In this document: piece by piece, positions 61,876-64,000 of the stretch | Layout: every line of letters begins with the position of its first letter | Position numbering within the stretch: the first letter of the stretch is position 1 | NCBI GenBank assembly: GCA_902801845.1 | Contig: CADCJW010000008.1 | Location: forward strand, 1 to 64,000 | DNA from: an uncultured Eubacteriales bacterium | GTDB lineage: Bacteria; Bacillota; Clostridia; Christensenellales; CAG-138 | Direction of reading: 5' to 3' | DNA: 64,000 nt | Translations under genes and position numbers: made by a program | Notes under the pieces: generated by a model | What the model was told of the DNA's origin: nothing | The model's input: the letters and a program-made list of their open reading frames with translations, nothing else | Database searches by the model: none

Positions 61876-62221
61876 AGCCTTGGCCCGGGAGCTGGCAAGC
61901 GAGATCCGGCGCAGCCGGGAATATGAGACCTACGCCGCCGCCCGGGAACGGGCCATGGCGGACGAGCAGACCGCGGGGCTTTTGCGCCGCTTCCATGCCC
62001 TGCAGATGAAGGTGCAGGCCCGGCGCATCGCCGGGGGCGAGGGCGGGCCGGAGGAAGAGGAGCTCAAGAAGCTGGCCGAGCTCTTGCAGTTCTCCCCGGA
62101 CGCGGCGGACTATCTGCTGGCGGAGTACGCCCTCAACAAGCTTTTGTCGGACACCTACGACCTCATCGGCCGGGGCGTAGGCGTGGATCTTTCGGACTGG
62201 GGGGAGCGTGTGAAGGACTGA
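61868..62221 (+). CDS. YlbF/YmcA family protein (RNase Y accessory type)
   Basis: 117 residues, all-helical: IEALARELASEIRRSREYET, LLRRFHALQMKVQARR and LLAEYALNKLLSDTYDLIGRG. The ComK-regulator YlbF/YmcA family forms the Y-complex that steers RNase Y cleavage and affects competence, sporulation and biofilm in Bacillus. Translational overlap with RNase J fits an RNA-decay role; which of the two paralogues it represents is unclear. Confidence 0.82.
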   Translation: MIEALARELASEIRRSREYETYAAARERAMADEQTAGLLRRFHALQMKVQARRIAGGEGGPEEEELKKLAELLQFSPDAADYLLAEYALNKLLSDTYDLIGRGVGVDLSDWGERVKD

Positions 62222-62267
62222 ACCCTTCGCGCCTTGAACATTTTGCCGTAAAGGATTGGGGATCGAT

Positions 62268-63401
62268 ATGACACAATGGAAGGACCCGGTCACGGTGCGC
62301 CGGGAAAAGATTTGGCGGATACTGCGGCCCGTGGCGGCGGTGCTGTTGAGCATCGTCGTGGTGGCCCTCATCATGACCGGCGCCGTCCGGTACGTGCTGA
62401 GCCACTTCGTCTACCCGGTGGACCCGGACGACAACACCCCCATCCAGGTGGTGATCCCCTCCGGTTCCTCCGCCTCCCGGATCGCGTCCCTCCTCTATCG
62501 CGCCCGGGGCGAGGACGAGCCGGGGCTCATCGTGAGCACCGCCTCCTTCAAGGTCTACGTGGACTTCACCGGCCGGGCCAATTCCCTGCGGGCCGGGACC
62601 TACGTGCTCTCTAGGAACATGACCATCCCGGAGATCGTGAACATCCTCTGCGCCGGGAACGAAGCGAGGCGGGTCACCCGCTTCACCATCCCCGAGGGAT
62701 ATACGGCGGCGGAGATCGCCCAGGCCCTCTTCGAAGCGGGCATGCTGGAGGACCAGGAGCAGTTCCTCGCCCTCTGTAAGGACGGGACCATGCTTTCCGG
62801 CGGGTATCTCGATCCGCTGCTCAACGCCTCCGATCGGCGCTACGCTCTGGAGGGGTATCTGTTCCCCGACACCTACGAGGTCTACGAGGACGCGGCCGCC
62901 GCCGATATCCTCAAGAAGATGCTGAACCGGTTCGCCGTGATCTTCACTGAGGAGGACGCCAACCGGGCCAGGGAGCTGAACCTGACCACGGACCAGGTGA
63001 TGACCCTGGCCTCCATGATCGAGAAGGAGGCCGGCGCTGCCGAGGACTTCCCCCGGGTGTCGGCGGTGTTCCACACCCGGCTGAAGCAGGGCATGGCCCT
63101 GGAATCCTGCGCCACGCTCTCCTACGCCCTGGGGGTGAAGAAGTACACCTTCACGGAGGAGGAGCTTTCCACCGTTTCCCCCTACAACACCTACCGGAAC
63201 AAGGGGCTGCCCGTGGGGCCCATCTGCAACCCGGGCCGGGCGGCCATCGAGGCGGCCCTCTATCCCTCGGAGGAGTACATGAGCGCCGGGTTCCTCTTCT
63301 TCTGCAACATGAACCCCAAGCAGACCAACCGCCTGGTCTTCAGCCGGACCTACGAGGAGCACCGGCAGAACGTGGTGAAGTACTCCCCCTTCTGGGAGTA
63401 A
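62268..63401 (+). CDS. mltG: Endolytic murein transglycosylase MltG
   Basis: 377 residues. One N-terminal membrane helix (about 22-45), a LysM-like segment (VVIPSGSSASRIASLLY), and the YceG catalytic domain with FTIPEGYTAAEIAQALF, EGYLFPDTYEVY, LASMIEKEAG (catalytic Glu) and PYNTYRNKGLPVGPICNPGRAAIEAAL. It terminates nascent glycan strands. ATG 62268 has GGGGAT upstream. Ends before the terminator at 63423. Confidence 0.95.
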   Translation: MTQWKDPVTVRREKIWRILRPVAAVLLSIVVVALIMTGAVRYVLSHFVYPVDPDDNTPIQVVIPSGSSASRIASLLYRARGEDEPGLIVSTASFKVYVDFTGRANSLRAGTYVLSRNMTIPEIVNILCAGNEARRVTRFTIPEGYTAAEIAQALFEAGMLEDQEQFLALCKDGTMLSGGYLDPLLNASDRRYALEGYLFPDTYEVYEDAAAADILKKMLNRFAVIFTEEDANRARELNLTTDQVMTLASMIEKEAGAAEDFPRVSAVFHTRLKQGMALESCATLSYALGVKKYTFTEEELSTVSPYNTYRNKGLPVGPICNPGRAAIEAALYPSEEYMSAGFLFFCNMNPKQTNRLVFSRTYEEHRQNVVKYSPFWE

Positions 63402-63422
63402 AGCCGTTCCCCAAAAGTGCGC

Positions 63423-63450
63423 GAGGCAGAGTGATCCCTGCCTCTTTTTT
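63423..63450. terminator. Intrinsic terminator after mltG
   Basis: GAGGCAG (63423-63429), 8-base loop, CTGCCTC (63438-63444), then TTTTTT. It lies between the convergent ends of mltG and the last gene. Confidence 0.85.
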
Positions 63451-64000
63451 ATGCTTGGGTCCGGTCCACCCACGATGCCCAGCGGGGATCGGCCGCCATT
63501 TGGGATTTGACCTCGTCCCGGTCCGGAACGTCCCACCAGGGCCACAGTTCCGGCAGCTCGGCTCGAAAGGCGCCCTCCTTCGGCTCGGTCGGGACCGGTA
63601 TCCGGACCTGGCGGAGCAGGGGAGAGGCATAGGGGCTATCGCCAAGGGCGAAAAGACGATCCGCGCTTTGGGCATGGTCCAGGGCCAGATCAAGGGCCGC
63701 AAAGGCCTCGTCATGAGCCCCGCTCTGCCACAGATAGTAGGCGCGGAGCATATGAAGGCAGGCCAAAAAACCGTGGTTCCGGCCATAATCCCCCTCCGTG
63801 CACACCAGACGGAACAGCTCCGCCCCGTTTTTCAGCAGGTCCGCCGCCGTCTTCGGCGGGATGTTCCTGTCGTTCAGCAGGATGCGGACCATCAGCTCCC
63901 CGCTGGTGCGTACCGTCTCCAGCAGCGCCTCCCCGCAGGCGGCCACCGCCGCCCGGCCGTCGAAGGCGTTGATCCGCAAAAAGGGAGCGGACCCATAGAG
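63449..64000 (-). CDS. C-terminal part of a probable HTH regulator with TPR-like helices, 5' end outside window
   Basis: 183 residues visible, frame open to the right edge. The stretch LYGSAPFLRINAFDGRAAVA, helical repeats such as ELFRLVCTEGDYGRNHGFLA and DEAFAALDLALDHAQSADRL, and the end MAADPRWASWVDRTQ recall the TPR-type C-terminal half of XRE-family regulators common in gut Clostridia. The DNA-binding part would lie beyond the window, so this is inference. Confidence 0.55.
   Translation of the reverse strand, partial: LYGSAPFLRINAFDGRAAVAACGEALLETVRTSGELMVRILLNDRNIPPKTAADLLKNGAELFRLVCTEGDYGRNHGFLACLHMLRAYYLWQSGAHDEAFAALDLALDHAQSADRLFALGDSPYASPLLRQVRIPVPTEPKEGAFRAELPELWPWWDVPDRDEVKSQMAADPRWASWVDRTQA

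Overview
The window is a 64 kb stretch of a GC-rich, spore-forming, low-redundancy chromosome, most likely a gut-type member of the Clostridia (Oscillospirales-like). The grounds are the sporulation genes (yunB, a PdaB-type deacetylase, spoIVB, spo0A), classic Firmicute gene orders (ftsK-rimO-pgsA-cinA-recA; ylxM-ffh-rpsP-khpA-rimM-trmD-rplS-rbgA-rnhB-yraN; comM-dprA-topA-trmFO; scpA-scpB), strong AGGAGG ribosome binding sites, and sigma-A promoters with a repeated TATACT -10 and 17-base spacer. The species assignment is inference. No tRNA, rRNA, CRISPR array, transposase or integrase was found.

Layout. 0-10 kb: end of a sugar-type ABC ATPase, an ECF sigma/anti-sigma pair, a convergent two-gene operon that looks like sphingoid-base synthesis (serine palmitoyltransferase-like plus SDR reductase), then divergently a cupin regulator and potABCD polyamine transport with a small DUF896 gene. 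10-19 kb: an alpha/beta hydrolase and the ftsK-to-recA operon on the minus strand, then a HAD phosphatase. 19-25 kb: an AT-rich putative homing-type endonuclease gene that looks acquired, the trkA-trkH potassium system and a 2-hydroxyacid dehydrogenase. 25-34 kb: tilS-hpt-ftsH-PHP, the tdh-kbl threonine-to-glycine operon, brnQ and an XRE regulator. 34-41 kb: a sporulation block with spo0A followed by a translationally coupled degenerate Spo0A paralogue, then deoB and a DacF-like protein that has lost its catalytic residues. 41-50 kb: M50 protease, scpAB, SRP/ribosome/tRNA-modification genes. 50-64 kb: two membrane glycosyltransferases of the PMT type inserted between yraN and comM, DNA-processing genes, trmFO, RNase J, a YlbF protein, mltG and the C-terminal part of a regulator.

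The most unusual structures are non-coding. (1) A symmetric array of eight small, mutually unrelated hairpins separated by the 7-mer AAATCAT (left half) or its complement ATGATTT (right half) lies between rplS and rbgA. (2) A family of six 135-151 bp double-hairpin elements sits 8-18 bases after plus-strand stop codons, with compensatory changes in the stem ends. (3) A three-way-junction RNA candidate overlaps a 36-codon small ORF between tdh and kbl. (4) An 11-base phased TGGAACCA repeat with a hexamer microsatellite fills the gap between yraN and the glycosyltransferases.

All calls rest on reading motifs, lengths and context by eye; no database search was possible.
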